DNA of 20,982 nt from JASMTM01 sp964441735. GTDB lineage: Bacteria > Thermotogota > Thermotogae > Petrotogales > Kosmotogaceae. Location: contig CAYTVB010000032.1 of assembly GCA_964441735.1 (NCBI GenBank), forward strand, positions 1 to 20,982, in the 5' to 3' direction. The translations under genes were made by a program, and so were the position numbers. The notes below the pieces were generated by a model. The model was not told where the DNA came from. It did not search any database and saw only the letters and a program-made list of their open reading frames with translations. Positions 14,624-20,982 of this stretch are shown here, piece after piece; position 1 is the first letter of the stretch; each line of letters begins with the position of its first letter.

Positions 14624-17002
14624 TCAATCAGAAATCTTTGTCAAGATCACTCTCCACTCGGTTCCATGAAGACCTACGGAAGTCCACTTAACTTCTTTTC
14701 TCACCTTTTCTTCCATGCCTTTTGAGTAAAAACTGTATTCTCCTTCTCCTGATTCATTAACCGAAATTTTTTCTCCAAGCTTCAGCAAACTGTCAAAAGG
14801 CTCATAAAGAGGATCGTCAAACAAATTCCTTCCAATTTCTACTTCATCCTGATCGTAAAGTATCGTTCCATCTGGATGCATAATCCAGAATTCATAAGTA
14901 TCATAATTATTTGGTAGGATAATCGGTGCAAGGAACAACTGGGGTTTTATAAGAAAACTCAAAGCTCCCACAAATTCACCGTCTTCATCGAAAATGGGCC
15001 ACTCAAGATCAACCGCAAAAAAATCCTCTACCGTAAAGAAAGTATCACTCATAACCGGTTTTTCTGTTTTAATGAGTTCCTTAATATAGGGGCGATCTCC
15101 TACCCATGATCCTTCGATGTCACTATAGTCTTCCGGGTAAATATATTCCAGATAACCATCTTTATTTATAAAAGAAACATCAAGTACCTCCGGATTCTCT
15201 TGATGTAGTTCCTTTAACAACGATCTAACAACTTGCTCATCGTCATAATAAAGGCTCAATATCTCTGTTTTCTCTGCAAGTGATTTATCCAATCTGTTGA
15301 GTGTTTCCTGCAACTGATTACGGACTCTGCTTAACAGTGTTTCCATTTGACGATCTTTCTTTTCATCTTCAAACTGATTGGTAATAACAAACGTCCAGTC
15401 TGTTTTATCAGATTTCCTGTATTCAGCAACATTCAATCTATCGTTAACAAAAAGGAAGCTCCCGCTTTCGCTATTCAGTGAGCCGAGCTTTTTCGATAGG
15501 CCGGGTACTTTTACATCCAGTGCTCCAAGAAGTAGCTCCGTGTTATCCGTTAGAGCAAGGGTATTCTGAGAATCAAAGGCATAAAAATGAACATTGTCAA
15601 ACTCTCCAAATTCTGAGATAAGTTCTGAATTCCAGTCCTGGAAAAATGCAGACAATCCTACAAATCCTTTAATTTCTTCTTCATTCCATACGGGTATCCC
15701 AAATACCACAGATCGTTTTCCCGTTGATCTGCTCATCACCTGATAACCCTTAACATCCTTACCATCTTTCAAGGCTGGAAAATATCCTCTGTTAGAGAGA
15801 TCCAAACCTGTCCAGTTTCTTTGAACCGAATAATAACCGCCATCAGGCAAAACGTAAATGGCTAACCCTTCATAATTTGTATTGAAAGCACTTAACAGTG
15901 GTTTCATAGCTGTCCATTCACCGGACTTAACTTCGGGTGTTTCTGAAAGTATCCTTAGCGATGTCATGATGCCATGAACCCTTTCTTCAAAACTTCTAAC
16001 AAGTAAATTCAGCATAGTCTCCGAAGAAAATGACCAATCAGATACAAATTCATCTGTTTTTTCAATCCAGTACGGATCTAAATAAATCCCTTTTGATAGC
16101 GCTGTGCCGATATTAAACATAATTTTCCCATTTTCAGAGTGCTCCATTGTAATATTTTCTATAGAAATTCCGGAAAGGACCTTTTCTGCAATTTTTCCTG
16201 CTTGTAGACCTTCTTCAAAACCAGAATTAACTACCCCACCAATGGCTCCATCCTTGATGGCAAAATTGAATACAGAAAAGACAGGCACCAGGCTGTTATC
16301 CACAGTCCATTTTGTAACTTCTTTTATATCAAGTGTTTTGCCTTCTTTATCTTTTAAAGTTCTGTCTGCGAGAATTACAATCGCTTCATTATCAGATAAG
16401 ATTTCACTAACGGTTTTTTTCCAGCGATCAAATGTATCAATAATCCTTACACTTTTAGAGACATTTTCAAATGATTTTTTCTCTAGCTGTTCTACCATTC
16501 CATTGGTCGTCTCACTGTCATCGCCAATAAAATAAATATGATCAACTTCAGGACAAAGGCTTTTAATCATATTAACTGTCTCTTCTGCAAACATTGTTTC
16601 TCTTACACCTGTAACATTTTCTCTTGGAAAAGAATAAACCTCCGGATCCTGGTTTACACCACAAAACACGATTGGAATATCCTTCAAATCTTTTGCAAAA
16701 TACTCCTGAGCGTTGTCGTCACAAGTGATAAGTATATCGGGCGAAAACTCCACAACCCGCTGCAATGCTATTCTTCCTGCCTTTATCTTCCATTCCTCAG
16801 ATGTCTTAAGTCTTGTATCCATATGAAATACTTCCCATTCAATTTCTTCATCTTCAAAAGCGCTCTGAATACCTTCAGTAAGATCTCCTGTCCATGGATA
16901 TCCTTCATCGTAACTATGGACAATCATAATTTTTGTTGCAAAAGCCCCTGTAAAAACGAAAAGAAAGCAAATTATAAAAATGATAAACCGTTTGCTTGAC
17001 AT
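14624..17002 (-). CDS. Exported substrate-binding protein fused to two dCache-like sensor domains
   Basis: 792 residues. Signal peptide ~1-22 (hydrophobic core FIIFIICFLFVFTG, cleavage likely after AFA). Residues ~23-310 resemble the ABC_sub_bind periplasmic-binding family (KIMIVHSYDEGYPWT, DILITCDDNAQEYFAKDLKDI, PIVFCGVN). Residues ~335-560 and ~575-790 each look like a dCache ligand-binding domain (NRGYFPALKDGKDVKGYQVM and GDRPYIKELIKTEKPVMSDTF, each followed by a WNEEEIKGFVGLS- or FDEDGEFVGALSF-type strand). There is no second membrane helix and no kinase, cyclase or chemotaxis output, so the product is a soluble extracytoplasmic or anchored protein. It may pass a ligand signal to an unlinked receptor. 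ATG preceded by a GGGGGG tract. Confidence 0.82.
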   Translation of the reverse strand: MSSKRFIIFIICFLFVFTGAFATKIMIVHSYDEGYPWTGDLTEGIQSAFEDEEIEWEVFHMDTRLKTSEEWKIKAGRIALQRVVEFSPDILITCDDNAQEYFAKDLKDIPIVFCGVNQDPEVYSFPRENVTGVRETMFAEETVNMIKSLCPEVDHIYFIGDDSETTNGMVEQLEKKSFENVSKSVRIIDTFDRWKKTVSEILSDNEAIVILADRTLKDKEGKTLDIKEVTKWTVDNSLVPVFSVFNFAIKDGAIGGVVNSGFEEGLQAGKIAEKVLSGISIENITMEHSENGKIMFNIGTALSKGIYLDPYWIEKTDEFVSDWSFSSETMLNLLVRSFEERVHGIMTSLRILSETPEVKSGEWTAMKPLLSAFNTNYEGLAIYVLPDGGYYSVQRNWTGLDLSNRGYFPALKDGKDVKGYQVMSRSTGKRSVVFGIPVWNEEEIKGFVGLSAFFQDWNSELISEFGEFDNVHFYAFDSQNTLALTDNTELLLGALDVKVPGLSKKLGSLNSESGSFLFVNDRLNVAEYRKSDKTDWTFVITNQFEDEKKDRQMETLLSRVRNQLQETLNRLDKSLAEKTEILSLYYDDEQVVRSLLKELHQENPEVLDVSFINKDGYLEYIYPEDYSDIEGSWVGDRPYIKELIKTEKPVMSDTFFTVEDFFAVDLEWPIFDEDGEFVGALSFLIKPQLFLAPIILPNNYDTYEFWIMHPDGTILYDQDEVEIGRNLFDDPLYEPFDSLLKLGEKISVNESGEGEYSFYSKGMEEKVRKEVKWTSVGLHGTEWRVILTKISD

Positions 17003-17050
17003 TTAAACCCCCCTTATATCTGTTATTTGGTTCTTCCTTTGAGTAATGCA

Positions 17051-17056
17051 ATTATA
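17051..17056 (-). promoter_or_regulatory. Putative -10 for the substrate-binding/dCache gene
   Basis: A perfect TATAAT on the minus strand, about 49 bp upstream of the start codon. No good -35 is visible at 16-18 bp, so this is tentative. Confidence 0.4.
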
Positions 17057-17112
17057 GCTTATTGTACCTTTTATCACGCAGAAGAAATGATTGTAGGAAG
17101 TTAATACAAGTA

Positions 17113-17141
17113 TTGACAATACCCGATAAATATTGTAGTAT
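17113..17141 (+). promoter_or_regulatory. Copper operon promoter
   Basis: TTGACA (17113-17118, perfect), 17-bp spacer, TAGTAT (17136-17141). Transcription would begin within the following GC-rich operator-like sequence, fitting a repressor-controlled promoter. Confidence 0.8.
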
Positions 17142-17148
17142 TATATTA

Positions 17149-17168
17149 GCCCCTCCCCCTAGGGTAGT
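17149..17168 (+). promoter_or_regulatory. CsoR-type operator
   Basis: An isolated GC-rich block in AT-rich surroundings, with CCCTCCCCCTAGGGTA at its core and the palindrome CCCTAGGG at 17157-17164. Read on the other strand it is TACCCTAGGGGGAGG, close to the TACCC-x-GGGG(G)TA pattern of known CsoR operators. It overlaps the predicted transcription start, and csoR is the last gene of the operon, so autorepression relieved by Cu(I) is likely. Confidence 0.72.
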
Positions 17169-17188
17169 GATTAAAGGAGATGACTTTT

Positions 17189-17410
17189 ATGATGTTTTTT
17201 GGATTGTTTCTATTGATAGCGCTGTTTGTCCTCATTTTAAGACCTGACATACTCAAAAATATATCCAGTGACAACAAAAGAGAAACATCAGACTACACGT
17301 CAGGTAAAAGTAGCAAAGCCAAAGAAATACTGAAAGAACGATATGCACGTGGAGATATTTCAGATGACGAATACATGAAAATATTAAGGAACATTGAAGG
17401 AGGAAAATAA
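17189..17410 (+). CDS. SHOCT-domain membrane protein 1
   Basis: 73 residues: an N-terminal membrane helix (MMFFGLFLLIALFVLILRP), a polar linker, then a C-terminal SHOCT motif (AKEILKERYARGDISDDEYM). SHOCT modules are short helical hairpins thought to mediate oligomerisation or contact, and they often occur next to heavy-metal P-type ATPases. Start choice: GGAG at 17176-17179 serves the ATG at 17189; the ATG at 17180 overlaps that site and 17192 is slightly far. First gene of the copper operon, two bases before the next gene. Confidence 0.8.
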   Translation: MMFFGLFLLIALFVLILRPDILKNISSDNKRETSDYTSGKSSKAKEILKERYARGDISDDEYMKILRNIEGGK

Positions 17411-17411
17411 T

Positions 17412-17684
17412 ATGCATTTTGGAACTCCTGCTTGGTGTGGAAATTATTTTGGAACCTGGGGATGGTTCTGGCCAATAATTGGTTTCATATTAATTACTGC
17501 GTTTATTGTTGGTGCGTTTTTAATTATTCGAAATTCTAACAATGGACACAGAAATAACTATCAACCTGCAGTTAAAAACCATAACGAAAGCGGTTCAATC
17601 AGAATTCTCAATGAACGTTACGCAAAGGGAGAAATCTCTCACGAAGAATATCTAAAAAGAAAAAAGATAATTCGGAGTGAATAG
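17412..17684 (+). CDS. SHOCT-domain membrane protein 2
   Basis: 90 residues. A short N-terminal aromatic stretch with His2 and Cys9 (MHFGTPAWCGNYFGTWGWF) leads into one membrane helix (PIIGFILITAFIVGAFLII), a polar linker, and a SHOCT motif (RILNERYAKGEISHEEYLKR) clearly related to that of the preceding protein. GGAGG ends eight bases before the ATG and lies within the last codons of the first SHOCT gene, so translation is probably coupled. The His/Cys/aromatic N terminus could face the outside and touch metal, but that is inference. Confidence 0.82.
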   Translation: MHFGTPAWCGNYFGTWGWFWPIIGFILITAFIVGAFLIIRNSNNGHRNNYQPAVKNHNESGSIRILNERYAKGEISHEEYLKRKKIIRSE

Positions 17685-17731
17685 TATATCCAACCGGATT
17701 AAGAAAACATTTATTAGAAAGGACGATTTAT

Positions 17732-20203
17732 ATGGCTACTTCTAATACTCAAAAAAAAGAATTCATAATAAAAGACATGACCTGTGCTTCATGTGTCAAA
17801 GCGGTCGAAAAGGCAGCCTCAAAAACAAAAGGAGTAAAGAAACCATCGGTAAACCTAACAACAGAAAAGTTAATTTTTGAGGTAGACAATGATTTTGATA
17901 AACAAAGCCTTGAAGATAATATAAAACATGCTGGATATGAAATTGAAGAGACAGGTAACAACCGACAAATTGCACTGGAAATTGAAGGTATGACCTGCGC
18001 TTCATGTGTTGCAGCTGTTGAGAAAAGCGTAAAAAAACTTGACGGTGTTGATTCAGTTTCAGTCAATTTGATGACGGAAAAAGCGGAAATTTCCTACAAT
18101 CCTGGTGCAGTGAAAATTAATGATGTAAAAAAAGCAGTTGAAAAGGTCGGTTATAAGGCTAAAAATGTAATTTCACAGAGCTATGAGAAAGATACACAAC
18201 GTAAGGAAAAACAAATAAAAAGTTATTTCAACAAATTTATAGTATCCGCAATTTTTGCTGTACCTCTTTTAATACTGGCAATGGGACCTATGCTTGGATT
18301 ACGACTGCCAGATTTTCTCTCACCACAAAGTTCTCCACTTACATTCGCAGTGTCTCAATTGCTACTGACTATTCCTATTCTTGTGGCTGGAAAGGATTTC
18401 TACCTTAAAGGTATACCCAATCTTTTCAGAGGACATCCAAATATGGATACACTGGTTGGATTGGGAACCGGCGCTGCAATGGTTTACAGTCTTTTTTCAA
18501 CAATTAATATATTTCTCAGAAATACTGGTCAGGCCTTGGAATTATATTACGAGACAGCCGGTGTTCTAATAACCCTGATTTTACTCGGAAAGTACTTTGA
18601 AAACCTGTCTAAAGGAAAAACTTCAGAAGCAATAAAGAAATTGATGAATCTTGCCCCAAAAACAGCCATGATAAAACGAAACGGCGAGTATATTGAAATA
18701 CCTGCTGAAGAAATTGAAGTTGGTGACGAAATACTTGTAAAGGCAGGCATGTCGGTTCCGGCTGATGGAACGGTTATTTCAGGCCACAGCTCATTAGACA
18801 AATCTATGCTCACCGGTGAGTCTATACCGGAAGATATAAAAGAAGGAGACACCGTAGCTGGCGGGACGGTAAATCTAAGTGGTGCGATTGAAATCAAAGC
18901 TACAAAAGTTGGGAGCGAAACTGCTCTCGCAAAAATCATCAAGCTGGTCGAAGAAGCACAGTCATCCAAAGCCCCCATTGCAAGACTTGCAGACGTCATT
19001 AGCAGTTATTTTGTTCCTATTGTGCTTGCTATAGCCGCAATTACTTTCGGAACCTGGTTTCTACTTGGTTTTGGTTTCGTTTTTTCTCTCACTATGATGA
19101 TAGCTGTACTTGTTATAGCATGTCCCTGTGCTTTAGGACTTGCAACACCAACAGCAATTATGGTAGGCACAGGTAGAGGTGCAGAAATGGGAATACTCTT
19201 TAAAAATGGTGAAGCATTAGAAGTGACACATTCCATAGATACGGTGATTTTAGATAAAACAGGAACAATAACGGAAGGGAAGCCCGAACTCACCGATGTT
19301 ATTCCATTAAATGGATATGATAAACAAAAGGCTCTCAAAGTTGCAGCTACAATGGCCAGAAAAAGTTCACATCCTCTGGATAAAGCAATCGCAAGAGCTT
19401 ACAATGAGGATACATTTAAAGTAAACGATTTTACCGCTCTTCCTGGAAAAGGAATTGAAGGTTTTATTGACGATAAACATGTAAAACTTGGAAGTACCAT
19501 GTTTATCGACGCTGATGATTCTGAAATTAAAGAAATTAACAAAAAACTCTCCAATCAGGGAAAGACCGTTGTTGCTCTTCAATATGATAATGAAACTATT
19601 GCAGTTATGGGAATTGCAGATGTGATAAAAGATACTTCAAAAGAAGCAGTTGAAAAGTTGAAAAAAGAAGGAATAAAAACCTACATGGTTACAGGTGATA
19701 GTCAGAATACAGCAAAAGCTATAGCCGGGGAAGTGGGCATAGATGAGGTTGTGGCTGAAGTTATGCCTGAAGATAAAGCCAACGTTGTGGACAAACTAAA
19801 GAAAGAAAATAACAGAGTTGCTATGGTTGGAGATGGGATAAACGATTCTCCAGCGCTGGCAGCAGCAGATGTAGGAATTGCAATAGGTTCAGGAACGGAT
19901 ATCGCCATTGAAGCCGCTGACATTGTACTTATGAAAGACAATTTAAATGATGTTGTAAAAGCAATTGATCTTTCTCGAGCAACAATAAGGAACGTAAAAC
20001 AAAACCTATTCTGGGCGTTTTTCTACAATTCAGTAGGAATACCTATTGCAGCTGGAGTATTCTTTGTAGCTCTCGGATTAAAACTTAATCCCATGATTGC
20101 CGGTGCTGCAATGGCGTTTTCAAGTGTCAGTGTAGTCCTGAATGCCTTAAGACTAAAAAATGTAAAACTTAAATCACAAAAAAGACGGGAGGCATCAGAA
20201 TGA
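17732..20203 (+). CDS. copA: Cu(I)-exporting P1B-type ATPase CopA
   Basis: 823 residues with two N-terminal heavy-metal-associated domains (MTCASC at 16-21 and 87-92), eight expected membrane segments, the actuator TGES (361-364), transport motif C464-P-C466, phosphorylation site D508-K-T-G-T, the S-H547-P motif and GDGIND (700-705). In the last helices, YN (765-766) and MAFSS (794-798) match the Cu(I)-selective P1B-1 signature, so the ion is copper or silver rather than zinc or cadmium. It pumps Cu(I) out of the cytosol at the expense of ATP. The ATG follows GAAAGGA. Its stop overlaps the copZ start (ATGA). Confidence 0.97.
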   Translation: MATSNTQKKEFIIKDMTCASCVKAVEKAASKTKGVKKPSVNLTTEKLIFEVDNDFDKQSLEDNIKHAGYEIEETGNNRQIALEIEGMTCASCVAAVEKSVKKLDGVDSVSVNLMTEKAEISYNPGAVKINDVKKAVEKVGYKAKNVISQSYEKDTQRKEKQIKSYFNKFIVSAIFAVPLLILAMGPMLGLRLPDFLSPQSSPLTFAVSQLLLTIPILVAGKDFYLKGIPNLFRGHPNMDTLVGLGTGAAMVYSLFSTINIFLRNTGQALELYYETAGVLITLILLGKYFENLSKGKTSEAIKKLMNLAPKTAMIKRNGEYIEIPAEEIEVGDEILVKAGMSVPADGTVISGHSSLDKSMLTGESIPEDIKEGDTVAGGTVNLSGAIEIKATKVGSETALAKIIKLVEEAQSSKAPIARLADVISSYFVPIVLAIAAITFGTWFLLGFGFVFSLTMMIAVLVIACPCALGLATPTAIMVGTGRGAEMGILFKNGEALEVTHSIDTVILDKTGTITEGKPELTDVIPLNGYDKQKALKVAATMARKSSHPLDKAIARAYNEDTFKVNDFTALPGKGIEGFIDDKHVKLGSTMFIDADDSEIKEINKKLSNQGKTVVALQYDNETIAVMGIADVIKDTSKEAVEKLKKEGIKTYMVTGDSQNTAKAIAGEVGIDEVVAEVMPEDKANVVDKLKKENNRVAMVGDGINDSPALAAADVGIAIGSGTDIAIEAADIVLMKDNLNDVVKAIDLSRATIRNVKQNLFWAFFYNSVGIPIAAGVFFVALGLKLNPMIAGAAMAFSSVSVVLNALRLKNVKLKSQKRREASE

Positions 20204-20403
20204 AAGTTTTTATAAATGGAATGTCCTGTGAACATTGTAAAATGAGAGTAGAAAAAGCACTAAAATCAATCCTGGATGTGAAAAACGTAGTTGTTGATTT
20301 AAAGAAGGGCTCTGCAGAAATGGATACTAAAAGCACTGTATCCACCGAAGAGATTAAAAACAAAATCGAAGAAGCGGGATATGACTTTGGAGGGACAGAA
20401 TGA
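20200..20403 (+). CDS. copZ: Copper chaperone CopZ (single HMA domain)
   Basis: 67 residues forming one heavy-metal-associated domain with the metal loop GMSC10-E-H-C13 and the typical beta-alpha-beta-beta-alpha-beta pattern ending EEAGYDF. It would carry Cu(I) in the cytosol and hand it to the CopA N-terminal domains or to CsoR. The CEHC loop is characteristic of Cu chaperones. The start codon overlaps the copA stop by four bases, and GGGAGG precedes it; its own stop overlaps csoR in the same way, so copA, copZ and csoR are translationally coupled. Confidence 0.95.
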   Translation: MKVFINGMSCEHCKMRVEKALKSILDVKNVVVDLKKGSAEMDTKSTVSTEEIKNKIEEAGYDFGGTE

Positions 20404-20702
20404 AGAAAACACAAACTAAAACCAAAAAAGAAAATCAGGTAAAACACGAAAAATCCCTCAGGATCCTGAAAACTGCCAAAGGCCAGATAGATGGAATAAT
20501 AAAGATGATAGAGAACGAACGGTATTGCATCGATATCTCCACACAGTTGCTGGCAGTTATTTCTCTTTTGAAAAGAGCCAATACAGGAGTAATCAACAAA
20601 CATATCGAAACATGTGTAAAAGAAGCAGCAGAAACCGGTGATGTTGATGAAAAAATCGAAGAATTAGAGAATCTTATGAGGTATATTGAGAAGACACTTT
20701 AG
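20400..20702 (+). CDS. csoR: Copper-sensing repressor CsoR
   Basis: 100 residues, all-helical DUF156/CsoR family. The Cu(I) ligand set Cys-His-Cys is present as C43, H68 and C72, with the same spacing (25 and 4) as the C36/H61/C65 set of Mycobacterium tuberculosis CsoR. That argues for copper sensing rather than the nickel or formaldehyde relatives. A basic N-terminal tail (KKTQTKTKKENQVK) and helix 1 (RILKTAKGQIDGIIKMIE) would contact the operator. Last gene of the operon; no hairpin terminator is seen before the repeat that follows. Confidence 0.93.
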   Translation: MKKTQTKTKKENQVKHEKSLRILKTAKGQIDGIIKMIENERYCIDISTQLLAVISLLKRANTGVINKHIETCVKEAAETGDVDEKIEELENLMRYIEKTL

Positions 20703-20741
20703 AACACGTTCAGGGTCCAACGTCCACGAACTAAAAAACAC

Positions 20742-20982
20742 GTTGTGTGTTGTTGGTTGTGCGTTGTACGTATAAAACCACTGACGCTCTAAGAGAGACG
20801 CTTGGAGCCACTCGCTTCGCTCGTTCAACGACGCTTGAAGTCGTTACGCTTCGCTTCACTCAACGACGATCTAAGAGTGCAATTACATAAAAGACGAGAA
20901 AAACCAAGAAAACGAGATTCTGAGAAAGTTATTAAAGCCACTAATGTGCGCCTTTTAAAATACACGTCCAACGTTTCACTTG
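20742..20982 (+). repeat. Intergenic ~280 bp repeat, copy C (runs to the window edge)
   Basis: Third copy in the same orientation as A and B. Four heptads (GTTGTGT, GTTGTTG, GTTGTGC, GTTGTAC at 20742-20769) precede units headed GACGCT/GACGAT at 20783, 20797, 20830 and 20865. The middle differs from A and B (CTCGCTTCGCTCG instead of CTCGCTATGCTCG), but 20880-20982 matches 5661-5763 of copy A with one mismatch noticed. The window ends at the point where copy A meets its GTCCAYS heptads. Confidence 0.85.

Noticed and set aside
17749..20235. Several long minus-strand frames opposite copA
   Set aside because: They are antisense shadows of a clearly recognisable P-type ATPase.

Overview
The window is AT-rich (roughly 35-40% GC by eye) bacterial chromosomal DNA with strong GGAGG-type ribosome binding sites, short operons and many lysine/isoleucine-rich proteins. 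The gene mix (PocR/MEDS/HD-GYP sensors, a RelQ-type alarmone synthetase, a DUF3795 protein, a CsoR-controlled copper operon, degenerate heptad repeats between genes) fits a low-GC anaerobe such as a member of the Thermotogota or Bacillota. The sequence alone does not decide between them. No rRNA, tRNA, CRISPR array or transposase was recognised.

Layout. (1) 23-3636, minus strand: a compact four-gene operon of two tandem paralogous GNAT acetyltransferases, an amidohydrolase-superfamily enzyme and a nucleotidyltransferase resembling kanamycin nucleotidyltransferase ANT(4'). (2) 3772-4394, plus strand: a DUF3795 cysteine-rich protein with a doubtful start codon, followed directly by the C-terminal remnant of a third GNAT enzyme that carries an in-frame TGA. 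(3) 4417-5355: an internally duplicated membrane protein. (4) 5416-6330: about 900 bp of non-coding repeats. These are two copies of a ~280 bp repeat, several 7-nt-period arrays and a row of small hairpins with a common linker. A third copy of the ~280 bp repeat lies at 20742-20982, so about 15 kb is bracketed by direct repeats. (5) 6532-9293, minus: a MEDS-PAS ORF and a PocR-PAS-HD-GYP ORF that look like one ~920-residue cyclic-di-GMP sensor gene split by a one-base shift in a T4 tract. (6) 9777-12433, plus: a small secreted protein whose signal peptide is interrupted at a T7 tract, a decayed copy of the 5' end of the alarmone synthetase gene, a zinc-ribbon methyltransferase, the intact RelQ-like gene and a strong terminator. 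(7) 12472-17002: a secreted serine beta-lactamase-like hydrolase, a 72-residue basic protein behind a consensus promoter, and an exported substrate-binding/double dCache-like protein. (8) 17113-20702: the copper operon (promoter, CsoR-like operator, two SHOCT membrane proteins, CopA, CopZ, CsoR).

How the parts work together. The copper operon is the clearest unit: CopZ carries Cu(I), CopA exports it, and CsoR, encoded last, probably represses the promoter at 17113-17141 until copper binds. The left operon looks like an enzyme set acting on an amino- or hydroxyl-bearing small molecule (transfer of acetyl and nucleotidyl groups plus hydrolysis), but its substrate is unknown. Two second-messenger enzymes are present, HD-GYP (c-di-GMP breakdown) and RelQ-like ((p)ppGpp synthesis), without evident linkage between them.

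The most notable signals are the split sensor gene, the T7-interrupted signal peptide, the hairpin row at 6131-6217, the three heptad families, and the duplicated alarmone-synthetase 5' end flanking a methyltransferase gene.
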